Positions 33,565-40,325 of a stretch of 40,325 bases of DNA are shown piece by piece. The stretch is from Pelotomaculum sp. PtaU1.Bin035. GTDB lineage: Bacteria; Bacillota; Desulfotomaculia; Desulfotomaculales; Pelotomaculaceae. Below the pieces are notes generated by a model, which was given only the letters and a program-made list of their open reading frames with translations, was not told where the DNA came from and did not search any database. Where the stretch lies: positions 1 through 40,325 of the forward strand of contig MVRN01000110.1 in NCBI GenBank assembly GCA_002067965.1, given 5' to 3'. Position numbers and translations under genes: made by a program. Every line of letters starts with the position of its first letter. Positions within the stretch are counted from its first letter, which is position 1.

Positions 33565-34983
33565 TTAATTGATCACCTTCCCCACCGCTGCAGCCAGCGC
33601 CGGCAATTCATTGTCGCGTATGGTCCGGACATCCAGAATCAGCCTGTTGTCCCGCACCCGGCTCATTACCGCCGGCTCCCCTTTTCTGAGGACAGTCTGC
33701 AAGTCACCGGCTGATATTGCGCGGGGAACAACCGCCACTAGCACAGTGGGCAGTTCGGCAGCCGGCAAAGCGCCGCCGCCCACCGCGGAATATCCTTGCT
33801 CAACCGTGACTTCCGCCTTATCTTCCGCCAAGCGGCGTATACAGCCGGCCAATTCACCGGCTTTTTCTTCCAATAAACGAATGGGAGCGGTAAGCATCTT
33901 TAATACGGGCAGTTCTTCGATAGCACGCTCCTCATCCAGGTATTCGCGCAAGGTAGCCTCCAGCGCCGCAACTGTCATCTTGTCGACCCGGATGGCTCTG
34001 AGCAGGGGGTGTTTTTTCATCATTTCGATATAACGCCGCCGGCCTGCCACGATACCCGCCTGCGGGCCGCCAAGCAACTTGTCTCCACTGAAAGCAACCA
34101 CATCCGCCCCCGCGGCTAAAACTTCCTTTACAGCGGGCTCCCGGGGCAAGCCATACCGGCTTAAATCAACCAGAGAGCCGCTCCCAAGATCGGACACAAC
34201 CGGCAGGGAAAAAACCCGGCCGATATTCACCAATTCTTTTATGGTGGTTTCCCTGGCAAACCCAATGATCCGGTAGTTGCTGGTATGGACGTGGAGCAGC
34301 AGGGCGGTGTGCTCGTTAACCGCCTTCTGGTAATCTTCCGGGTAGGTTTTGTTTGTGGCGCCGACTTCAACCAGCCGCGCTCCGCTCTGGGCCATCACTT
34401 CCGGAATCCGGAAAGATCCCCCGATCTCCACCAACTGCCCTCTGGAAACAACGACCTCGCGCCCTTTAGCCAGTGTGCTCAGCACAAGGAGCACCGCCGC
34501 GGCGTTGTTGTTTACCACCAGGGCCGCCTCAGCTCCGGTTAGTGAAGTCAAAAGCGACTCCAGCGGCGCGTAACGTGAACCCCGCATGCCGGTATCCAAA
34601 TTCAATTCCAGGTTGGAGTAACTGGACGCTATTTCATTTACGGCACGCCTGGCTTTTTCGCTTAACAGCGCGCGCCCCAGGTTCGTATGCAGAACAACGC
34701 CTGTGGCGTTGATTACCGGACTAAGTTTTGAACGGACCGAAAGGCGGACGGCCTCTATCGCTTTCTCTGCTATTAAATTCAAGTAACTGTGTTCGCCTAA
34801 TTCCTCTTGAGTCGGCGAGCCTTCCAGGATCCGCCGGCGCTCCCCGGCCAGGGAGGCGCGTACAGCCTCAACCACCACGCTCCTGGGATGACCGGCCAGC
34901 AGCCCCGCCAATTTATTGTACCTGAGCACTTCGTCAACCGACGGCAGCAGCCTCAGGTTCCGTTCCCGCGCTTCCTTGCTCAT
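33565..34983 (-). CDS. selA: L-seryl-tRNA(Sec) selenium transferase SelA
   Basis: Converts Ser-tRNA-Sec to Sec-tRNA-Sec with selenophosphate; a PLP enzyme, cytosolic. The 472-residue protein has the N-terminal [13 protein letters not shown] segment, the [18 protein letters not shown] region, and the PLP-binding Lys302 in [14 protein letters not shown]. The length is normal. The frame opens at TTG 35004, but the ATG at 34983 follows GGGGG and gives the usual start [12 protein letters not shown] good promoter lies about 40 bases upstream, and selB follows with a 1-base gap. selC (tRNA-Sec) is not nearby, nor is selD in this window. Confidence 0.96.
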   Translation of the reverse strand: MSKEARERNLRLLPSVDEVLRYNKLAGLLAGHPRSVVVEAVRASLAGERRRILEGSPTQEELGEHSYLNLIAEKAIEAVRLSVRSKLSPVINATGVVLHTNLGRALLSEKARRAVNEIASSYSNLELNLDTGMRGSRYAPLESLLTSLTGAEAALVVNNNAAAVLLVLSTLAKGREVVVSRGQLVEIGGSFRIPEVMAQSGARLVEVGATNKTYPEDYQKAVNEHTALLLHVHTSNYRIIGFARETTIKELVNIGRVFSLPVVSDLGSGSLVDLSRYGLPREPAVKEVLAAGADVVAFSGDKLLGGPQAGIVAGRRRYIEMMKKHPLLRAIRVDKMTVAALEATLREYLDEERAIEELPVLKMLTAPIRLLEEKAGELAGCIRRLAEDKAEVTVEQGYSAVGGGALPAAELPTVLVAVVPRAISAGDLQTVLRKGEPAVMSRVRDNRLILDVRTIRDNELPALAAAVGKVIN

Positions 34984-35021
34984 ACAACCCCCAAATAACG
35001 ACAAAAATACTTAACCTAAAA

Positions 35022-35050
35022 ATTATATGGCAGCTATTAACAAAAAGCAA
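35022..35050 (-). promoter_or_regulatory. Promoter of selA-selB
   Basis: On the minus strand TTGCTT (35045-35050) and a perfect TATAAT (35022-35027) are 17 bases apart, giving a leader of about 32 bases before the selA ATG. Confidence 0.65.
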
Positions 35051-35113
35051 GTACCGCCCGTTATTCGGCCTGTCAGCAATGTATGTCTATTATTCCATGG
35101 TATTAACAACCTC

Positions 35114-35142
35114 TGTAAAAGTTCCAACAGTTATATTATAAT
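35114..35142 (+). promoter_or_regulatory. Candidate promoter of purL-purQ
   Basis: A perfect TATAAT (35137-35142) has a poor -35 (TGTAAA) 17 bases upstream. It would give a roughly 110-base leader before purL. No PurR box or purine riboswitch is evident in the leader, only a small GGCA / TGCC hairpin near 35210. Confidence 0.4.
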
Positions 35143-35257
35143 CGTAATTGTGCGATAGATTACAAAGACAGCCCCTACAATTAATTTTTCCACCGGGCAG
35201 GAAATAGCGGGCAAATTGCCGTATTATTAGCTGCAGCCACTTGGACGGGAGGTAATA

Positions 35258-38098
35258 ATGATGATTCAAGAAGTGCGGGTAATCACAAAGAATAGCCTTC
35301 CCGACAGCAAGGGAGAGGAAGTCCTGTACGATATTAAACACGCTCTGGGCATCAATACCGTGCAAAAAGTCAGGACCGCGCGGGTTTTCCGTTTTGAAGG
35401 CATCGGCGCCGGCGAAGCTGCCCTGCTGGCCGGGAAACTGCTGGCGGAAGACGTTTTCCAGGATTTCAGGGTAAACAGCCCGGTAATTGAGGGCGCGGCC
35501 GTAGTGCTGGAAGTAGCGTACAAACCCGGGGTAATGAACCCGGAAGCCGCTTCTCTAATGAAATCAGCCGCCGACCTGGGCGTAGCCGGCCTGCTGGCGG
35601 CCGATTCCAGCTGGGAGTACGGCTTTTACGGCAAAGGGATCACTGGTGAAGATATCGAACGGATCACTTCCAGCCTGCTGGTAAACGCCACGGTAGAATA
35701 CGTGGTCAAAGAAAGCCCCAAAACGTTAGTCATCCACGGCGCGCCCGGCCGCACGGAAGTTATCCCCGTGCGGCAAATGAGTGATCACGAACTGGTTGAA
35801 TTGAGCCGTGATAAATTATTTTTAAATCTTGAAGAAATGCGGGTTATCAAGGATTATTTTCAGCGCATCGGCAGGGACCCCACCGACTGTGAAATTGAAA
35901 CAATCGCCCAGACCTGGTCCGAACATTGCGGCCACAAAACATTCAAAGCCAGGTTGATTGTTGACGGTAAAGAGAAAACCCCGCTTTTGAAACGGTTGAA
36001 AAACGCCACGGAGGAGAGCAACCACCCGCTGGTGCTGTCGGCATTCGTCGACAATTCCGGCGTAATGGAATTTTATGACGGCCAGGCTATTTGCGGCAAG
36101 GTGGAAACCCACAATTCCCCATCGGCGATTGAGCCGTACGGCGGCGCCATGACCGGCAGCGGCGGCGTCTTCCGTGACATCGCGGGCACCGGACGCGGCG
36201 CGAAAACACTGGCTTCGACCGATATATTCTGCTTTGCCCGTCCCGACACGCCCGGCGAAGACATACCAGCCGGTTGTCTCCACCCCCATTACTTATTGCG
36301 CCGGGTGGTCGCCGGGGTGCGTGATTACGGAAATAGAATGGGCATCCCTACGAATAACGGCTCCGTGCACTTTCACCGGGATTTCCGGGCCAAGCCCTCG
36401 GTGATTGTCGGCGCCTACGGGATCCTGCCGGTGGAGTTATGCCGCAAGGGCCGGCCACGGGCAGGAGACCTGGTGATCGCGGTGGGCGGCCGCACCGGGC
36501 GGGACGGCATTCACGGCGCAACTTTCTCCAGCGGTGAAATGACCGACCGGACCATCGATGTAAACTCCAGCGCCGTGCAAATCGGCCATCCCATCGAAGA
36601 AAAGCGTACGTTCGACGCCATCCTGGCGGCCCGTGACGAGGGCTTGATCAGGGCCATCACCGACTGCGGCGCCGGCGGGTTCGCTTCCGCCGTCGGGGAA
36701 ATGGGTGCGGAAACAGGCGCCAGGATCGCCCTCGACCGGGCGCCGCTGAAATACCCCGGCTTGTCGCCGTGGGAAATCATCGAGTCGGAAAGCCAGGAAC
36801 GGATGGTGCTGGCGGCGGACCCGGAACATGCCGGGCGGCTTATGGAAATATGCCGGGGTTACAATGTTGAGGCTACCGTCCTCGGAGAATTTACCGGAGA
36901 CAAATGTTTTTCCGCCACATACGAAGGCAGGACAGTAATGAATCTGGAAATGGAATTCCTGCATAACGGATTGCCCCAGCGGGTGATGAAAGCCGCCTGG
37001 CGTCCGGCCCGCTTTCCAGAGCCGCGGGTTGTTCCGGCCGCAGACTGGGAAGACCTGTTCTGCCGGGTAATGGGGCACCTTAACGTCTGTTCCAAAGAAC
37101 CGGTTGTCAGGCTGTACGACCACGGCGTCCAGGGCACCAGCGCCCTACCCCCCTTCTCCGGAATAAACGGAGACGGCCCGAACGACGCGGCCATCGTGGC
37201 TCCTATCCTGGGAAAACCATATGGAATGGTGATCTCGCACGGCCTGAACCCCGTGCTGAACATGATCGACCCTTACCATGGAAGCCTGTGGGCAGCCGCC
37301 GAGGCGGTGTCCAACGCGATAGCCTGCGGTGTTAACCCGCGCGACCTTGTGCTTATGGATAACTTTATCTGGCCCTTCCCCGACGAAGAACTGCTGGGCG
37401 CCCTGGACCTGGCAGTTGACGCCTGCGTGGACTTCGTCCGCGGAACGGGGATGCCGTTCATTTCAGGCAAGGACAGCCTGTCCAGCACCTACCGGGGCAA
37501 AGACGGAACGGTGATAAAAATTCCGCCCATACTCTGCGTTTCGGCGTTCGGGCGGGTACCGGACGTGTCACGGACAGTATCGGCCGACTTTAAAGAGGCC
37601 GGCAGCCGGATCGTCCTGGTAGGATACCGGAATACCGCTGAAATGGCCGGATCTGTTTACTATGACGTGCTCGGCCATATCGGAAACAACCTGCCTAAGT
37701 TCAGCCCCACCGCGCTGATGCAGGTTTTTGAGGCAGTTTACGGCGCAATAAATTCAAGCCGGCTCCTGGCCTGTCACGATATCAGTGAAGGCGGCGTGGC
37801 GGCGGCGCTGGCCGAGATGTGCTTCGGCGGCGACATGGGCGCTCAAGTAATAATACCGGAGGATGATTCAGCCGAAAATTTCCTGTTTAACGAAACAGCA
37901 GGCTGCTTCCTGGCGGAAATTCCCGCTGACAGCAAGCCGTCCGATATTTTTGGCGGCGTCCCCTGCCAGGCAATCGGCAAAACAACGGCCGGTAAACTCA
38001 TTTCAGCCTTACAGTCAGGAAAAACCCTTTTCGAGGCCGGGCTGGACAAGCTGAAAGCAGCCTGGCGGCAACCGATGAAGGAGGTGTTCCGGCAGTGA
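35258..38098 (+). CDS. purL: Phosphoribosylformylglycinamidine synthase, PurS-PurL fusion
   Basis: Synthetase part of the fourth purine step (FGAR to FGAM with ATP and glutamine ammonia). The 946-residue protein is about 200 residues longer than stand-alone PurL. An N-terminal PurS-like part (about 1-165, with VRTARVFRFEG) is fused to the PurL core, which begins with the QTWSEHCGHKTF catalytic His region (about 219-229). Core motifs include VETHNSPSAIEPYGGA, the GGRTGRDGIHGATFSS nucleotide loop, ITDCGAGGFASAVGEMG and, in the second half, ACHDISEGGVAAALAEM. GGGAGG lies 5 bases before the first ATG (35258) and 8 before a second ATG. It overlaps purQ by 4 bases. No other pur gene is in the window. 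Confidence 0.92.
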   Translation: MMIQEVRVITKNSLPDSKGEEVLYDIKHALGINTVQKVRTARVFRFEGIGAGEAALLAGKLLAEDVFQDFRVNSPVIEGAAVVLEVAYKPGVMNPEAASLMKSAADLGVAGLLAADSSWEYGFYGKGITGEDIERITSSLLVNATVEYVVKESPKTLVIHGAPGRTEVIPVRQMSDHELVELSRDKLFLNLEEMRVIKDYFQRIGRDPTDCEIETIAQTWSEHCGHKTFKARLIVDGKEKTPLLKRLKNATEESNHPLVLSAFVDNSGVMEFYDGQAICGKVETHNSPSAIEPYGGAMTGSGGVFRDIAGTGRGAKTLASTDIFCFARPDTPGEDIPAGCLHPHYLLRRVVAGVRDYGNRMGIPTNNGSVHFHRDFRAKPSVIVGAYGILPVELCRKGRPRAGDLVIAVGGRTGRDGIHGATFSSGEMTDRTIDVNSSAVQIGHPIEEKRTFDAILAARDEGLIRAITDCGAGGFASAVGEMGAETGARIALDRAPLKYPGLSPWEIIESESQERMVLAADPEHAGRLMEICRGYNVEATVLGEFTGDKCFSATYEGRTVMNLEMEFLHNGLPQRVMKAAWRPARFPEPRVVPAADWEDLFCRVMGHLNVCSKEPVVRLYDHGVQGTSALPPFSGINGDGPNDAAIVAPILGKPYGMVISHGLNPVLNMIDPYHGSLWAAAEAVSNAIACGVNPRDLVLMDNFIWPFPDEELLGALDLAVDACVDFVRGTGMPFISGKDSLSSTYRGKDGTVIKIPPILCVSAFGRVPDVSRTVSADFKEAGSRIVLVGYRNTAEMAGSVYYDVLGHIGNNLPKFSPTALMQVFEAVYGAINSSRLLACHDISEGGVAAALAEMCFGGDMGAQVIIPEDDSAENFLFNETAGCFLAEIPADSKPSDIFGGVPCQAIGKTTAGKLISALQSGKTLFEAGLDKLKAAWRQPMKEVFRQ

Positions 38099-38877
38099 AA
38101 AAGCCGCGTGTATGTGTATTAAGAACGGACGGGATCAACTGCGACGGGGAAATCTTTTACGCCTTCGAGAAGGCCGGAGCGGAAAGCCAAATGGTGCATG
38201 TCAACCAGCTTAGAAGCAAAGAGGCGCGATTGGCGGATTATCAAATCCTGGCGTTGCCCGGCGGTTTTTCCTACGGTGACGATGTCCATTCGGGTAAAAT
38301 CCTGGCAGTGGAACTAACTTCTTTCTTAAAAGAACAGTTAAGCGAGTTTGTCGCCGCGGGCAAACTGACGCTCGGCATATGCAACGGCTTTCAGGTACTG
38401 GTGCGCACCGGACTGCTCCCGGACCGGAACCTGGGGAATATCGAAACTACCCTGACGGTCAATGACAGCGGGCATTTTGAATGCCGCTGGATCAGGCTGC
38501 TGGTTGAACCCAGCCACTGCGTCTTTACCCGCGGGATGGAGGGCTCGCTGATAGAAATCCAGGTGGCCCACGGTGAAGGCAAGTTTTATTCAGACCCGCC
38601 CGTTATTGAAAAAATAGAGAACGGCGGCCGGGCAGTATTTCGCTACGCCGGCGCCGACGGCAGGCCGGCGGCGCTTTACCCGGCCAATCCGAACGGTTCT
38701 TTAAACGCTATCGCCGGCATATGCGACTCAACCGGGCGAATTATGGGCATGATGCCTCACCCGGAGCGGTACGTGGAAAAAACCCAACACCCGAACTGGC
38801 GCAGGATGCCGGAAAACACCATACCGCATGGTTTGGCCATATTTAACAACGCTGTGGATTACGCGCAGCGGATGTAA
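38095..38877 (+). CDS. purQ: Phosphoribosylformylglycinamidine synthase glutaminase subunit (PurQ)
   Basis: Class I glutamine amidotransferase that passes ammonia to PurL. The 260-residue protein has the oxyanion-side GGFSYGDD motif, nucleophile Cys96 in LGICNGFQVL, and the C-terminal His/Glu in GMMPHPERY. It is longer than the roughly 227-residue Bacillus PurQ, as in the clade where PurL carries its own PurS-like part. The GTG at 38095 overlaps the purL stop (GTGA) and AAGGAGG lies about 9 bases upstream, so the two are translationally coupled. A terminator follows at 38962. Confidence 0.95.
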   Translation: MKKPRVCVLRTDGINCDGEIFYAFEKAGAESQMVHVNQLRSKEARLADYQILALPGGFSYGDDVHSGKILAVELTSFLKEQLSEFVAAGKLTLGICNGFQVLVRTGLLPDRNLGNIETTLTVNDSGHFECRWIRLLVEPSHCVFTRGMEGSLIEIQVAHGEGKFYSDPPVIEKIENGGRAVFRYAGADGRPAALYPANPNGSLNAIAGICDSTGRIMGMMPHPERYVEKTQHPNWRRMPENTIPHGLAIFNNAVDYAQRM

Positions 38878-38961
38878 AAGAAGAAACCCGGCACGGCATA
38901 AAGGCGAGAAGCCACAAGGACAAATTGTGAACCCACTCACAAAGCAAACTAAATATGTTAA

Positions 38962-39004
38962 AGCACCTCATTTCCGAAGCCTTTTGGGAATGAGGTGTTT
39001 TAAT
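38962..39004 (+). terminator. Terminator of purL-purQ
   Basis: CACCTCATT and AATGAGGTG form a long stem with a one-base bulge extending to TCC / GGA, followed by TTTTAATAT, about 85 bases after purQ. The spacer 39005-39125 is otherwise AT-rich with nothing recognisable. Confidence 0.8.
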
Positions 39005-39125
39005 ATAAACAATAATAAAAACAACGAAGGTTGTATTAAAATGAGATACCATAGAATAATAGCTTAGATTCCATTGCGCTTACGCACTCACCGCTAAACT
39101 GGAATTCATTTGATGGGGAGTATGA

Positions 39126-40097
39126 TCATAATCCGTGAATACACTTTTTCAATACCCGGTGATAGATCGGCATATCCTCGGCAGCCGCAGTCACAGATTC
39201 AAGTTTTCCCGCGTGAATCATTTCTTCTATGCGGAACGCGATCCAGGCATCGCCAATTCCAAGCTGGTATTTACCAATCACCCGCCCGATAACCATTGTT
39301 TCTTGAAATTCCTCACCTTCTGCTGCGATTTCACGAAGGATAAAGCCGTCATAGAGGGTTTCCGGCGCACTGATCAACTGCCCATTCAGCGTGGCCCGCA
39401 AAGGTGCGTTCTCTCTTTGAAGCTCCTGCCAATGAGATGCGCAGCTTTGCTCAGATACCGGTAGCACAGGCTTTTGCAAGGCAAGATACCGATGCCATTC
39501 TCCGGGAGCCACTTCACCCCAGCCGCTTTTCCGCGCGATATTTCCTTTTTCGTCAGCTTCCCATTCCGGGAGCTTGACAATAGAAACCTGTCCGCCAGGC
39601 ACTTTCCACTGATTCAACTGCTCCATGAACCAATAGAGTCCACACATTTCATCAGGCTGATTGCTGTACCAGATTCGAAGGGATTCTCCCGCTGCCGCGC
39701 GTTCCTGAACCGTTTTCAGATCTTCATTTACCCTTTTAAGCATTTCCTGAGCCGCCTGACGCCCCTCGTCATTCGGATAAACGCTGTATAAGTGTTCCAG
39801 CGTCTGCTTCCGCTTGATACCGGGCTGATTCTCCGAAATATCTCCAACGCTCAGCACCAAATTGAATCCATAGATGCCTGCTGTATTTCCACCCAATGGG
39901 GCAGCGCTCTCCCAGGCCAAGCGCGCCTTTTCCTTTGCTTCTCGTTGAGCAGCTTCAACTTCCTCTTTGGCTGGCTTGCTTCCATCTGCGTGACTAACGA
40001 TAACGCCAATACACCCGCCTTGATATTTCCCCTCGCCATAGCGCTGTGCCATTTTAAGACCTCCACAGGCACTATCGCTGAATACGATCTCAATCAT
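39126..40097 (-). CDS. DUF1835/DUF3658 domain protein
   Basis: A 323-residue cytosolic protein of unknown function. The N-terminal part starts MIEIVFSDSACGGLKMAQ, the DUF1835 pattern, and the C-terminal part (about 235-320, with LYDGFILREI, VIGRVIG and GDAWIAFRIEEMIHAGKLE) matches DUF3658. Such proteins occur scattered in Firmicutes, often near mobile DNA. The frame opens at 40136, but GGAG lies upstream of the ATG at 40097, which gives the family start. It is not co-directional with its neighbours and lies directly beside a truncated recombinase tail, so it may be accessory DNA. Confidence 0.85.
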   Translation of the reverse strand: MIEIVFSDSACGGLKMAQRYGEGKYQGGCIGVIVSHADGSKPAKEEVEAAQREAKEKARLAWESAAPLGGNTAGIYGFNLVLSVGDISENQPGIKRKQTLEHLYSVYPNDEGRQAAQEMLKRVNEDLKTVQERAAAGESLRIWYSNQPDEMCGLYWFMEQLNQWKVPGGQVSIVKLPEWEADEKGNIARKSGWGEVAPGEWHRYLALQKPVLPVSEQSCASHWQELQRENAPLRATLNGQLISAPETLYDGFILREIAAEGEEFQETMVIGRVIGKYQLGIGDAWIAFRIEEMIHAGKLESVTAAAEDMPIYHRVLKKCIHGL

Positions 40098-40139
40098 AAT
40101 AATTATTCTCCAAGTCTCGGATTTACCCATCCGCAAGAT

Positions 40140-40325
40140 TATATAAATAATCCGTATGGCAAATTTCTGTTTGCCGCGCAGTTTATTGACAAGGCAAAGC
40201 GGTACAGTGAGATCGCTGAGCTCACGCCGGAAATCCTGAGGTTATTTATCGAGAAGATCGTGGTGGGCGAAAAGTCGCAGAAGTATTCCCGCACCGCCGA
40301 ACAGGATATCTGGATTTACTATCGG
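40140..40325 (+). pseudogene. 5'-truncated C-terminal tail of a serine recombinase
   Basis: The plus-strand frame running off the right edge reads KFLFAAQFIDKAKRYSEI, then LTPEILRLFIEKIVVGEK and a YSRTAEQDIWIYYR end. This is the C-terminal (DUF4368-like) part of large serine recombinases of Tn/phage integrase type. The catalytic N-terminal domain and zinc-ribbon should lie upstream on the plus strand, but that place holds the opposite-strand DUF1835 gene, and no start codon with a ribosome site is present. So this is a scar of a mobile element, or the element continues in an odd arrangement outside the window. The exact left border is not defined. Confidence 0.75.

Noticed and set aside
34984-35257. 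tRNA-Sec gene next to selA
   Set aside because: No acceptor stem, UCA anticodon loop or TTCGA loop could be traced on either strand.
36437-37123. 228-codon minus-strand frame
   Set aside because: It lies wholly inside purL in antisense; G+C-rich third positions explain it.

Overview
The window looks like chromosomal DNA of an anaerobic, spore-forming Firmicute with about 50% G+C, most likely from the Desulfotomaculum/Pelotomaculum group (Peptococcaceae sensu lato). This is inferred from gene content only: a YlmC/YmxH sporulation PRC-barrel protein, SLH-domain surface proteins with CsaB, a copper-amine-oxidase-N type wall domain, DUF3231 proteins, SelA/SelB, many TTG starts with strong GGAGG ribosome sites, and no LPS genes.

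Layout. 1-3 kb: an AT-richer margin with a broken histidine kinase and two tandem, internally duplicated DUF3231 genes. 3.2-6.6 kb (minus strand): metK, ylmC and a first murJ. 6.7-11.5 kb: an SLH-anchored HExxH metallopeptidase, a CHASE2-adenylate cyclase (plus strand) and a convergent YetF/DUF421 membrane protein. 11.6-31.5 kb: a large cell-surface polysaccharide region. On the minus strand it holds galU, a TagO/WecA-type initiating transferase, fabZ, two GT4 glycosyltransferases, an NAGPA-SLH protein, a polysaccharide deacetylase, a second murJ and a GH26-like secreted glycosidase. On the plus strand it holds a GT4 enzyme, an O-antigen ligase/polymerase and a DUF4330 protein. On the minus strand again it holds an LCP ligase, a small exported protein, csaB and tagA. 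31.6-35 kb: selB-selA. 35.2-38.9 kb: a PurS-PurL fusion followed by purQ. 39.1-40.3 kb: a DUF1835/DUF3658 gene beside a truncated serine-recombinase tail.

How it fits together. The 11.8-31.5 kb genes can be read as most of a secondary cell-wall polysaccharide (SCWP) pathway. TagO starts the lipid-linked chain, TagA adds ManNAc, GalU and the GT4 enzymes extend it, a MurJ/Wzx-like flippase exports it, the O-ligase-like protein polymerises it, CsaB adds pyruvate, and LCP attaches it to peptidoglycan. Two SLH proteins encoded in the same window would bind the pyruvylated product. This is inference from known families. No UDP-GlcNAc 2-epimerase (MnaA) was seen, so UDP-ManNAc would have to be supplied from elsewhere.

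I did not find CRISPR arrays, tRNA or rRNA genes, complete insertion sequences, or a tRNA-Sec gene beside selAB. The strongest unexplained non-coding features are a perfect 21-bp inverted repeat ahead of the second murJ, a pair of heptamer-repeat elements with a shared flank that bracket the 27.5-31.6 kb block, and a perfect palindrome over the predicted transcription start of the SLH peptidase. Nothing proves a wholly new system; the candidates are listed with tests.
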